DNA from: Paracoccaceae bacterium
Lineage (GTDB): Bacteria > Pseudomonadota > Alphaproteobacteria > Rhodobacterales > Rhodobacteraceae
Assembly (NCBI GenBank): GCA_027492585.1
Contig: JAPUEK010000005.1
Location: 62,001-126,000, forward strand
Direction of reading: 5' to 3'
DNA: 64,000 bases
Shown here: positions 9,021 to 16,429 of the stretch, piece by piece
Layout: every line of letters starts with the position of its first letter
How positions within the stretch are numbered: position 1 is the stretch's first letter
Position numbers and translations under genes: made by a program
Notes under the pieces: generated by a model
Seen by the model: the letters and a program-made list of their open reading frames with translations, nothing else
The model's database searches: none
What the model was told of the DNA's origin: nothing

Positions 9021-9349
9021 ATGCGGGTCATGGTTCTTGTGAAAGCGACAGCCGAAGCGAAGCAGGCACGCAGCCCGGCACCGCAGAAATGGCCCTCATG
9101 GGCAATTTCAACGAACGTCCCGTCAACGCCGGGATCATGCGCGACGGCGAAAGCCGCGAGGCCGTCTCCGGCCCCTTCGCCGCGCCGGGCGAATTCGTCG
9201 CAGGCTTCCGGATCTGGGAGGCCAAGGACATGGAGGAGGCCCTCCACTGGCTCCGCCAATGCCCGATCCCGCCGCAGAGGCGCACCGAAATCGAAATCCG
9301 CCCCTGCGTCGAGCCCGCCGATTTCGGCGATGCCCAGACCAGCAGATAA
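9021..9349 (+). pseudogene. YCII-related domain protein, frameshifted
   Basis: The start MRVMVLVKATAE is read from 9021 in one frame. The rest of the protein (EAGTQPGTAE, NFNERPVNAGIM, SGPFAAPGEFVAGFRIWE, TEIEIRPCVEP) continues in a different frame up to the stop at 9349. The two parts join perfectly if one A is restored at about 9056, in GCCGAAGCGAAG. The joined product would be about 109 residues and matches the YCII-related/DGPF family (PF03795), small dimeric proteins of mostly unknown role. A single lost base in a short A run may be a true recent mutation or a sequencing error. A weak GGAAGA site precedes the ATG. Confidence 0.8.
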
Positions 9350-9377
9350 CCGAGCAGGTGGAGCGCCCGAGCCGACA

Positions 9378-9396
9378 GGCTCAGGGCCGCTGAGCC
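9378..9396. terminator. Stem-loop between convergent genes
   Basis: GGCTCAG, five-base loop GGCCG, CTGAGCC: a perfect seven-base stem ending directly against the stop codon of the minus-strand hydratase gene. It has no T tract, so it may be a hairpin-only or Rho-assisted terminator. Confidence 0.45.
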
Positions 9397-10191
9397 CTAG
9401 CGCCCCTTCCAGACCGGATCGCGCTTTTCGGCGAAGGCTTTCGCCCCCTCCAACTGGTCCTCGGAGGAATAGAGCTTGTCCACCGTCGGCATCAGCCGCT
9501 TGGTGATCCGGTTCAGCGCATCCTGGAAGCGCATGTTTTCCGCCTCGCGCACCACTTCCTTGATCGCGGCATAGACCAGCGGCGGACCGCTCTCCAGCAG
9601 CCGTGCCAGATCCCAGGCCTTGGCCAGCAGATCCTCCGGCGTGGTGATCTCCTTCACCAGACCCCAGCGCAGCGCCTCTTCGGCATCGAACCAGCGCCCG
9701 GTCAGAAGCAGGTCCATCGCCACATGATAGGGGATGCGCTTCGGCAGCTTGATCGAGGCGGCATCGGCCACCGTGCCGGAGCGGATCTCCGGCAGGGCGA
9801 AGGTCGCATTGGAGGAGCAGAGGATCAGATCGGCAGACAGCGCCAGTTCCAGCCCGCCGCCGCAGCAGATGCCGTTGACCGCCGCGATCACCGGCTTGTT
9901 GAGGTTCGGAAGCTCCTGCAACCCGCCAAAGCCGCCCACCCCGTAATCGCCATCAACCGCATCGCCCTCCGCCGCCGCCTTCAGATCCCAGCCGGGGCAG
10001 AAGAATTTCTCCCCCGCCGCGCGCAGGATGCAGACCCGCAGGCTGTCGTCATCGCGGAAGTCGCGGAAGACCAGACCCATCACGCGGCTGGTCTTCAGGC
10101 TGATCGCATTGGCCTTCGGGGCATCCAGCGTCACTTCCAGCACCGCCCCTTCGCGGCGGGTCTTCACCGGGCCTTCGCTCCGCATTTCCAT
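9397..10191 (-). CDS. Enoyl-CoA hydratase, carnitinyl-CoA dehydratase (CaiD) type
   Basis: 264-residue crotonase-fold enzyme, last gene of the carnitine/butyrobetaine operon. The oxyanion-hole region KPVIAAVNGICCGGGLELALSA (given in part) and the catalytic Glu in ALPEIRSG are both intact. The overall character fits CaiD-like hydratases, which interconvert crotonobetainyl-CoA and L-carnitinyl-CoA. It starts three bases after the stop of the acyl-CoA synthetase gene, with an AGGAAGG site inside the end of that gene, so the two are coupled. Clustering with an acyl-CoA dehydrogenase and a carnitine dehydrogenase supports hydration of crotonobetainyl-CoA; a general enoyl-CoA hydratase role remains possible. 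Confidence 0.85.
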   Translation of the reverse strand: MEMRSEGPVKTRREGAVLEVTLDAPKANAISLKTSRVMGLVFRDFRDDDSLRVCILRAAGEKFFCPGWDLKAAAEGDAVDGDYGVGGFGGLQELPNLNKPVIAAVNGICCGGGLELALSADLILCSSNATFALPEIRSGTVADAASIKLPKRIPYHVAMDLLLTGRWFDAEEALRWGLVKEITTPEDLLAKAWDLARLLESGPPLVYAAIKEVVREAENMRFQDALNRITKRLMPTVDKLYSSEDQLEGAKAFAEKRDPVWKGR

Positions 10192-10194
10192 GGC

Positions 10195-12186
10195 TTACAC
10201 CTTCCTGATCAGGGCATCGACCGCCACCGCGCCAGTTTCGCGCAGCAGGATCGGGTTGATTTCGATTTCCTCAAGGCTGTCATCGGCCAGCATCAGCGCG
10301 CCGAGCCGCACGGCGATCGTGGCAAGCGCGGCCACATCCGCCTTCGGACGCCCCCGGTAGCCGTCGAGCAGCGGCCAGAGCCGCAGGCCGCGCAGCGCCG
10401 CGGCGATCTCGTCTTCCGTCGCGGGCAGGATCAGCGTGACGGTATCGGCCAGCACCTCCGCCGTGACCCCGCCCATGCCGAGCGTCAGGCTGACGCCGTA
10501 AACCGGGTCGCGCCGCAGCCCCAGAAGGATCTCGGCGACCGTCCCCGTCACCATCTCCTCGACGAGATAGCCGGTGGCACCGGCCATCTCCGCCTGCCCG
10601 TCGAGAGTGGAAAGGCCAAGCCGCACCGCCCCGGCTTCGGTCTTGTGGGCAAAGCCCAGACCCTTCAGGGCAAAAGGCGCGGTCAGCCCCTTCGCCGCCG
10701 CCTGCACCTCGGCAAGGCTCGCCCCGCTCACCGCGCGCGGCACGGACACGCCCGCGGCCGCAAGGATCGCCTTGCCCTCCGCCTCGGACAGCGTGCGGCT
10801 GTCGCGGGCAGCCAGGGCCGGCGCCGGACGCCAGCCCGCCACGCCCGGCGCCGCCTGCGCCGCCTTCACCGCCGCCAGAGCGGTCTCCAGCCCCATCAGC
10901 ACCGACACGCCCTGATCCATCAGCTCCGCCGCCCGCGCCTCGCTGAAATTTTCCGGCATCGAGGCGACCGGCAGGGCGATCTTGCCGGTCGCCCGCTGCG
11001 CCGCAACGATAGCCTCCAGCGCGGGATTGTAGCCCGAGGGATCGCAGCGGTCGTCCCGCGGCGGGTCGATGATATAGAGCCCGGCGTCATAGGCCTCCAG
11101 CATGGCGGTGAAAACTTCGGTGGTCTTCGGCCCGTCACCCCAGATGAAGGTGTGATAATCCAAGGGGTTGGAGATGGTCGGGATCTCCCCCAGCACGGTG
11201 AAGAGCCGCTCGTGCGTCGCCTGCGGCACCGGCGGGAAGTCGATCCCGTAAGGTGCGGCCAGATCCGCCACCAGCCCCGCCTCCCCGCCCGAACAGGAGA
11301 GCGAGCAGATCCGTCTGCCGATCTGCGGCCCATGGACATGGAAGATCTTCAGGGTCTCGATCAGCTCCGACGGCGTGTCCACCTCGGCCACACCGACCCG
11401 CTTCAGAAAGGCCGAGGACGCCGCCCCGCCCCCCGCAAGCGAAGCGGTGTGGGAGGCGGCCGCCGTCCGGCTCAACTCGGTCTTGCCGGATTTGATGCAG
11501 ACGACCCCCTTGCCCAGCGCCCGCGCCCGCTCCGCCAGCCCGGCAAAGGCCGCCGCATCGTCGATCCCCTCGATATACATGCCAAGCGCGGTCACCCGCG
11601 GGTCCTCCAGCAGCGCCCCGGCCAGCTCCGCCAGCCCCACCACCGCCGCATTGCCGAGACAGGCGACATAGGCCACCGGCAGGGCGCGCTTCTGCATCGA
11701 CATGTTGATGATGATGTTGGAGGACTGGCTGAGCAACGCCACCCCCTTCTCCACCCGCACCCCGCCATGCTGATCGGGCCAGAGGAGGGCGCCGTCGAGA
11801 TAGTTGATCACCCCGTAGCAGTTCGGCCCGAGGATCGGCATCTCCCCCGCCGCCGCGATCAGCCGCGCCTGCAACTCCGGCTCCCCCGCCTCTGTCCAGC
11901 CCGAGGCGAAGCAGATCGCCCCCCCGGCCCCCATGGCGGCAAGCTCCGCCACCACATCGAGCGTGGCATGGCGGTTGACCCCGATGAAGGTCGCATCCGG
12001 CGGCTCCGGCAGATCGGCCAGCGAGGCATAGGCCTTCAGCCCGCCGATCTCGGCCTTGGTGGGATGGACCGGCCAGACCGGCCCGTCAAAGCCCATCTTG
12101 CGGCATTGCTCGATGACATTGAGCGCCCAGCCCGCCCCCAGAACGGCGATGTGGCGCGGACGCAGCAGGCGGTCGAGGCGCGTCAT
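10195..12186 (-). CDS. NDP-forming acyl-CoA synthetase (acetate-CoA ligase family)
   Basis: 663-residue enzyme with both halves of NDP-forming acyl-CoA synthetases in one chain. There is an N-terminal CoA-binding Rossmann domain (about residues 5-120, RPRHIAVLGAGWALNVIEQC), two succinyl-CoA-ligase-like domains with the phospho-His motif ASHTASLAG (about residue 230), and a C-terminal ATP-grasp domain (about residues 445-663, APFALKGLGFAHKTEAGAVRLG, ending DSLEEIEINPILLRE). It activates a carboxylic acid to its CoA ester with ATP. In this operon the plausible substrate is gamma-butyrobetaine, crotonobetaine or carnitine (inference from neighbours only). The start at 12186 begins the conserved MTRLDRLLRPRH. 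The gene is 221 bases from the next upstream gene, across a repeat pair. Confidence 0.88.
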   Translation of the reverse strand: MTRLDRLLRPRHIAVLGAGWALNVIEQCRKMGFDGPVWPVHPTKAEIGGLKAYASLADLPEPPDATFIGVNRHATLDVVAELAAMGAGGAICFASGWTEAGEPELQARLIAAAGEMPILGPNCYGVINYLDGALLWPDQHGGVRVEKGVALLSQSSNIIINMSMQKRALPVAYVACLGNAAVVGLAELAGALLEDPRVTALGMYIEGIDDAAAFAGLAERARALGKGVVCIKSGKTELSRTAAASHTASLAGGGAASSAFLKRVGVAEVDTPSELIETLKIFHVHGPQIGRRICSLSCSGGEAGLVADLAAPYGIDFPPVPQATHERLFTVLGEIPTISNPLDYHTFIWGDGPKTTEVFTAMLEAYDAGLYIIDPPRDDRCDPSGYNPALEAIVAAQRATGKIALPVASMPENFSEARAAELMDQGVSVLMGLETALAAVKAAQAAPGVAGWRPAPALAARDSRTLSEAEGKAILAAAGVSVPRAVSGASLAEVQAAAKGLTAPFALKGLGFAHKTEAGAVRLGLSTLDGQAEMAGATGYLVEEMVTGTVAEILLGLRRDPVYGVSLTLGMGGVTAEVLADTVTLILPATEDEIAAALRGLRLWPLLDGYRGRPKADVAALATIAVRLGALMLADDSLEEIEINPILLRETGAVAVDALIRKV

Positions 12187-12206
12187 GCCCGGCCTCCCCG
12201 CCCGGC

Positions 12207-12393
12207 GCCGGCAGCCGGGGGCGCTTCGCCCCCCGGACCCCCCGAGGATATTTGGGACCAGGTGAAAGGGCAAAGGGCGCAAGGCGCCCCTGTCATGCCC
12301 TGACCGCCTGTCTCTTGGATCGAAATCGCCATGGTTCTTCTTCTCTTTCCAAATATCCTCGGGGGTCCGGGGGCAGACAGCCCCCGGCGCCGG
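12207..12393. repeat. Dispersed AAATATCC repeat, inverted pair with large hairpin modules
   Basis: The left unit (about 12207-12270, minus strand) has left module CCCTTTCACCTGGTCCC, core AAATATCC and a GC hairpin module built on CCGGGGGGC/GCCCCCCGG. The right unit (about 12333-12393, plus strand) has left module TTCTTCTCTTTCC, core, then TCGGGGGTCC and the hairpin CCGGGGGCAGACAGCCCCCGG split around GCAGACAGC. The pair fills the 221-base gap inside the carnitine operon and could uncouple expression of the upstream and downstream genes. Confidence 0.85.
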
Positions 12394-12407
12394 CCCCAGT
12401 CCCCCGC

Positions 12408-12716
12408 TCAGGTCGCCGTGCGATCCGCATGGCCAAGGTCCCGCTCCGGCCAGACCAGATCGCGCAGCCGCTGCTTCAGTACCTTCGCCTCGGGAAAGCC
12501 GCCATCCGCCTTGCGCTCCCAGATCTGCTGCCCGTCCAGAGTGATCACGAAGATCCCGCCGGTGCCGGGGATCAGCGTCACCGAGGCCAGATCCTGCCCG
12601 AAGCTTTGCAGCAGCTCCTGCGCCAGCCAGGCGGCGCGCAGCATCCAGTTGCATTGGGTGCAATAGGTAATCGAGACGGCGGGAAGGCCGGAAGCGGCGC
12701 GGGCCTCCTCCATCAT
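12408..12716 (-). CDS. SelT/SelW/SelH family (Rdx) thioredoxin-like protein
   Basis: 102-residue protein of the Rdx family, which has a thioredoxin-like fold. The redox motif CTQC lies near the N-terminus (SITYCTQCNWMLRAAWLAQELL), followed by the family pattern with GTGGIFVITLDGQQIWERK and GGFPEAKVLKQRLRD. In selenoproteins the second position is selenocysteine; here both are ordinary Cys. The start overlaps the stop of the acyl-CoA dehydrogenase gene. Bacterial members have no established substrate; a thiol-redox role in the cytosol is the usual assumption. Confidence 0.85.
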   Translation of the reverse strand: MMEEARAASGLPAVSITYCTQCNWMLRAAWLAQELLQSFGQDLASVTLIPGTGGIFVITLDGQQIWERKADGGFPEAKVLKQRLRDLVWPERDLGHADRTAT

Positions 12717-13876
12717 GCCCCCAAGGGCCGCAAAAGCTCGCGGCTGATGATGTGACGCTGGATTTCCGAGGTGCCTTCCCAGATCCGCTCCACCCGCGCA
12801 TCGCGCCAGATCCGCTCCAGCGGCAACTCGTCCATCAGCCCCATGCCGCCATGGATCTGGATCGCTTCATCGGCGATCATCGCCAGCACTTCGGTCGCCT
12901 TCAGCTTGGCCATCGACATATCGGCCTCCGTCACCGTCCCCTGATCGTATTTCCACGCCGCCTCGCGGGTCAGCAGCTCCGCCGCCTTCAGCTCCATCGC
13001 CATATCGGCAAGCTTGAAGGAGATCCCCTGGAACTTGCCGATCTGCTGGCCGAACTGCCGCCGCTCCGCCGCATAGCCGATCGCATGGCCCAGCGCCCGC
13101 TCCGCCCGGCCGAGGCAGGTGGAGGCGACCTGCAACCGCGTCGCGCCGAGCCAGGAATTCGCCACCTCGAAGCCCTTGTGGACCTCGCCCAGCACCTGCC
13201 GCCTGTTCAGCCGGCACTCGTCGAATTCAAGGATCATGTTGTTGTAGCCGCGGTGGCTCACGTTGCGGTAGCCGTCGCGGACGGTGAAGCCCGGCGTCCC
13301 TTTGTCCACCAGAAAAGCGGTGATCCGCTTCTTCCTGCCGCGCGGGGTGTCCTCTTCCCCTGTCGCCATCCAGACGATGGCGAAATCCGCGACATCGGCA
13401 TGGGAGATGAAATGCTTGGTGCCGTTCAGGACGAAATCCTCGCCGTCCTCGCGCGCCGAAGCCTTCATCGACCGCAGATCGGAGCCGGAGCCGGGCTCCG
13501 TCATCGCCTGGCAATCATGGCGCTCACCGCGCACGCAGGGCAGCAGGTAACGCTCGCGCTGCTCGCCCTCGCAGGCCAGAAGGATGTTGGAGGGCCGCGA
13601 CACGCAGGTCCAGTGCAGGGCGTAGTTCGCCTTGCCGAGTTCCTTTTCGTAAAGGAGCCAGCTCAGCGTATCGAGGCCCGCCCCCCCGACCTCCTCCGGC
13701 ATGTTGGCGGCATAAAGGCCGGCCTCGATGGCCTTTGCGGCGATTTCCTCACGCAGTTCCGCGCGCAGGATGCCGGTGCGCTCCACCTCGGCCTCATGGG
13801 GGAAAAGTTCGTTTTCCACAAAGGCACGGGTGGCCTCCACGATCATCCGCTGCTCTTCGGTCAGTCCGAAGTTCAT
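12713..13876 (-). CDS. Acyl-CoA dehydrogenase (putative gamma-butyrobetainyl-CoA dehydrogenase)
   Basis: 387-residue FAD-dependent acyl-CoA dehydrogenase. It shows the N-terminal helical domain (MNFGLTEEQRMIVEATRAF), FAD-binding motifs CQAMTEPGSGSDLRSMKA and KHFISHADVADFAIVW, and the C-terminal IHGGMGLMDELPLERIWRDAR with EGTSEIQRHIISREL. The start at 13876 has AAGGAG upstream. It lies four bases after the carnitine dehydrogenase fusion and overlaps the Rdx gene. In this operon it would desaturate gamma-butyrobetainyl-CoA to crotonobetainyl-CoA, the substrate of the CaiD-like hydratase. Substrate assignment is from context. Confidence 0.88.
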   Translation of the reverse strand: MNFGLTEEQRMIVEATRAFVENELFPHEAEVERTGILRAELREEIAAKAIEAGLYAANMPEEVGGAGLDTLSWLLYEKELGKANYALHWTCVSRPSNILLACEGEQRERYLLPCVRGERHDCQAMTEPGSGSDLRSMKASAREDGEDFVLNGTKHFISHADVADFAIVWMATGEEDTPRGRKKRITAFLVDKGTPGFTVRDGYRNVSHRGYNNMILEFDECRLNRRQVLGEVHKGFEVANSWLGATRLQVASTCLGRAERALGHAIGYAAERRQFGQQIGKFQGISFKLADMAMELKAAELLTREAAWKYDQGTVTEADMSMAKLKATEVLAMIADEAIQIHGGMGLMDELPLERIWRDARVERIWEGTSEIQRHIISRELLRPLGA

Positions 13877-13880
13877 GGGG

Positions 13881-15347
13881 TCACTCCTTCTTCTGGCCGA
13901 CGGCGCGGCCCGCGCCTTCCGGCAGCGGCAGGGCGGCATGGGCGTCGGCGATGGCCTTGAGCCTGGCCCAGACCTCGGGCGCGGCGGGAACCGTCTTGCC
14001 TGCGGCCATGTCCACATGCAGGCAAAGCTGCTCGATGGTGGCCACCACCTCCTCGCCCTTCATCACCCGCACGAAGGACCGGAACCGTTTCTCATCGGCG
14101 CTGAGGATCTGCACCGTGCCGGTCAGACGGTCGCCGAGCTTGGCCTCGCCGAGATGGCGGATATGGGTTTCGGCCGAGTAATAGGAATGGCCTGCCGCCA
14201 CATACTCCATCCCCGCCCCGATCAGCCGCAGGAAGGCGTCGATGGTCTCGGAATTGGCGAAGTAATAGCGGCTTTCGGTCATATGGCCGTTGTAGTCGAT
14301 CCAGCCCGGCAGGACCTGCATATGGGCCATGACCAGCGGCTCGGATTTCGGCCCGCTATCGGTCCGGGCATGGAAGGCCACCGCGCGCGCCTCGTCATGT
14401 TCGCGCAGCACCTTGCCCGCGCCCCAGTTCCGCTCCTTCAGCGCGCGCAGGAAGCCCACGAGGTTCTGGTCGCGGATGCGTTCCAGCTCGCGGATGCCAT
14501 ACATGCCCGACTGCGCGTCGGATTGGGAGGAGACCAGCTCCACCAGCTCGTCGTTGAACTCCGGCACATCCATCAGTTTGGTCCAGGGCCATTTCAGCGC
14601 CGGGCCGAACTGGGCCATGAAATGCTTCATCCCCGCCTCGCCCCCCGCGATCCGGTAGGTCTCGAACAGCCCCATCTGCCCCCAGCGCAGGCCGAAGCCC
14701 ATGCGGATCGCCTCGTCGATCTCTTCGGTCGTGGCCACCCCGTCCTTGAGCATCCACAAAGCCTCGCGCCAGACCGCCTCAAGGAAGCGGTTGCCGAGGA
14801 AGGCGTCGATCTCCTTGCGGATCACCAGCGGGAACATCCCGATGTCCTTCATGATCTGCACGGTTTTGGCCACCACCTCCGGCGGGTTCGCCTCCGACCC
14901 CGAGACCTCGGACAACGGCAAGAGGTAGACCGGGTTGAACGGATGGGCGACGATGATGTTCTGCGGCGCGGGCGAGCCCTTCTGGAGATCCGAGGCCTTG
15001 AAACCAGAGGTCGAGGAGCCGATCAGCACGTCCGGATTGGCCTGCTGCAACTGGGCATAGACCTTGTGCTTCAGCTCGATCCGTTCCGAGACGCTTTCCT
15101 GCACATATTCCGCACCCTCCACCGCCTCGCCGAGCGTATCGGCAAAGGAGAGCCGCCCTTCCGGCGGCATCGGCACATCCGACAGGGCCGGCAGCGCCAG
15201 CCGCGCATTGGCCAGCACCGCGCCGATCTTGCGCTCCGCCTCCGGGTCGGGATCGAAGACCGCCACATCCCAGCCGTTGAGCAGGAACCGCGCCGCCCAA
15301 CCGCCCCCGATCACCCCGCCGCCAATGATTGCCGCCTTGCGTGTCAT
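13881..15347 (-). CDS. L-carnitine 3-dehydrogenase fused to betainyl-CoA thioesterase
   Basis: 488-residue bifunctional protein. Residues 1 to about 330 are an NAD-dependent 3-hydroxyacyl-CoA-dehydrogenase-like domain: IIGGGVIGGGWAARFLLNGW nucleotide-binding motif, VQESVSERIELKHKVY, SSTSGF, and HPFNPVYLLPL with the catalytic His. From about residue 336 a hot-dog thioesterase domain follows (VLPGWIDYNGHMTESRYYF, then a strand-rich tail to residue 470). This fusion is known from alphaproteobacteria: the dehydrogenase oxidises L-carnitine to 3-dehydrocarnitine, and the thioesterase hydrolyses betainyl-CoA to glycine betaine. The BKACE enzyme encoded directly upstream supplies the intermediate step. 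The C-terminal 20 residues are low-complexity. Confidence 0.92.
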   Translation of the reverse strand: MTRKAAIIGGGVIGGGWAARFLLNGWDVAVFDPDPEAERKIGAVLANARLALPALSDVPMPPEGRLSFADTLGEAVEGAEYVQESVSERIELKHKVYAQLQQANPDVLIGSSTSGFKASDLQKGSPAPQNIIVAHPFNPVYLLPLSEVSGSEANPPEVVAKTVQIMKDIGMFPLVIRKEIDAFLGNRFLEAVWREALWMLKDGVATTEEIDEAIRMGFGLRWGQMGLFETYRIAGGEAGMKHFMAQFGPALKWPWTKLMDVPEFNDELVELVSSQSDAQSGMYGIRELERIRDQNLVGFLRALKERNWGAGKVLREHDEARAVAFHARTDSGPKSEPLVMAHMQVLPGWIDYNGHMTESRYYFANSETIDAFLRLIGAGMEYVAAGHSYYSAETHIRHLGEAKLGDRLTGTVQILSADEKRFRSFVRVMKGEEVVATIEQLCLHVDMAAGKTVPAAPEVWARLKAIADAHAALPLPEGAGRAVGQKKE

Positions 15348-15394
15348 ACTGCGCCTTCCTTCCCTGTCCGTGTCTCAGGGTCTGCGGCCCTGCA

Positions 15395-15430
15395 TTTCTG
15401 TCGGAAATATCCCCGCCGGAGGCATCCGCC
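15395..15430 (+). repeat. Dispersed AAATATCC repeat, solitary copy
   Basis: TTTCTGTCGG as a degenerate left module, core AAATATCC, right module CCGCCGGAGGCATCC. It lies in the 96-base gap between the BKACE and carnitine dehydrogenase genes of the minus-strand operon, with the core pointing in the plus direction. Confidence 0.8.
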
Positions 15431-15443
15431 CGGCACGGGCGGT

Positions 15444-16358
15444 TTACTTCGCCACCGGCGGCCGCTTTTCGAGCTTCAGCTTCGCGCGCACCTCTGCCGG
15501 GGTGATCACCCGCGCGCCGAGGTTCGAGATGATCGACACCGCCCGCTCCACCAGTTGCGCGTTGGTGGCGAGCACGCCCTTGTCGAGCCAGAGATTGTCC
15601 TCCAGCCCCACCCGCACGTTGCCACCTGCCAGCACCGCCGCGGCGACATAGGGCATCTGGTTGCGTCCGATGGAAAAGGCGCTCCAGAACCAGTCGGCCG
15701 GCACGTTGTTCACCATCGCCATGAAGGTGTTGAGGTCATCCGGCGCGCCCCACGGCACGCCCATGCACAGCTGCACCAGCGTCGGCGCCGGGATCGCGCC
15801 TTCCTTCGCCAGTTCCTTTGCCAGCCACAGATGGCCGGTGTCGAAAGCCTCGATCTCGATCCGCACCCCGGCTGCCGTCATCCGCCGCGCCATGTCGCGC
15901 AGCATCCCCGGCGTGTTGACCATGACGTAATCGGCTTCGTTGAAATTCATCGTCCCGCAGTCGAGCGTGCAGATCTCCGGGCGGCACTCGACGACATGCG
16001 CCACCCGCTCCGTCGCCCCCGCCATGTCGGAGCGTGAGCCCAGCCGGCCCATGTCCTCGGAGCCCTCGAAGTAGATGTCGCCGCCCATCCCCGCCGTCAG
16101 GTTCAGCACGACATCCGTGCCGCTGTCGCGGATGCGCTCCGTCACCTCGCGGTACAGCCTGCCATCGCGGGAAGGCTTTCCGGTCTCCGGATCGCGCACA
16201 TGGCAATGGACGATCGCCGCCCCCGCCTTGGCCGCATCGATCGCCGAGACGGCGATCTGTTCGGGCGAGCGCGGCACATGCGGGCTTTTATCCTGCGTGC
16301 CGCCCGATCCGGTCACGGCACAGGTGATGAAGACTTCGCGGTTCATGGCCAAGGGCAT
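15444..16358 (-). CDS. BKACE family enzyme, 3-dehydrocarnitine:acetyl-CoA trimethylamine transferase type
   Basis: 304-residue beta-keto acid cleavage enzyme (DUF849, TIM barrel). It shows FITCAVTGSG at the N-terminus, metal-binding His residues in AAIVHCHVRDPETG, TLDCGTMNF, EAFDTGHLW, and a late VRVGLEDNLWLDKG motif. BKACE enzymes condense a beta-keto acid with acetyl-CoA to give acetoacetate and a new CoA ester. Next to carnitine dehydrogenase, the natural reaction is 3-dehydrocarnitine plus acetyl-CoA to betainyl-CoA plus acetoacetate. The start at 16358 has a strong AGGAGG site six bases upstream. It is the first gene of the operon, divergent from the GlxA/CdhR-type regulator. Confidence 0.9.
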   Translation of the reverse strand: MPLAMNREVFITCAVTGSGGTQDKSPHVPRSPEQIAVSAIDAAKAGAAIVHCHVRDPETGKPSRDGRLYREVTERIRDSGTDVVLNLTAGMGGDIYFEGSEDMGRLGSRSDMAGATERVAHVVECRPEICTLDCGTMNFNEADYVMVNTPGMLRDMARRMTAAGVRIEIEAFDTGHLWLAKELAKEGAIPAPTLVQLCMGVPWGAPDDLNTFMAMVNNVPADWFWSAFSIGRNQMPYVAAAVLAGGNVRVGLEDNLWLDKGVLATNAQLVERAVSIISNLGARVITPAEVRAKLKLEKRPPVAK

Positions 16359-16429
16359 GGGAATCCTCCTGAGATCGGCGCCAGCATAACCGCCTTGCCC
16401 CCCTGCGCGTGACGCATTACGAAAGTTTC
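16359..16429. promoter_or_regulatory. Divergent control region of the carnitine operon and its regulator
   Basis: 71 bases between the start codons of the BKACE gene (minus) and the GlxA/CdhR-type regulator (plus). It must hold both promoters and the regulator's site. I see the AGGAGG of the BKACE gene but no clear dyad, so no operator is called. Confidence 0.5.

Noticed and set aside
9724-12303. 859-codon open frame opposite the CaiD-like and synthetase genes
   Set aside because: Antisense shadow of two well-supported enzymes; no signal, membrane or domain pattern.
12713-14017. Longer start for the acyl-CoA dehydrogenase upstream of 13876
   Set aside because: The extra 47 residues are Arg/Pro-rich and lie inside the carnitine dehydrogenase fusion gene; the AAGGAG site supports 13876.
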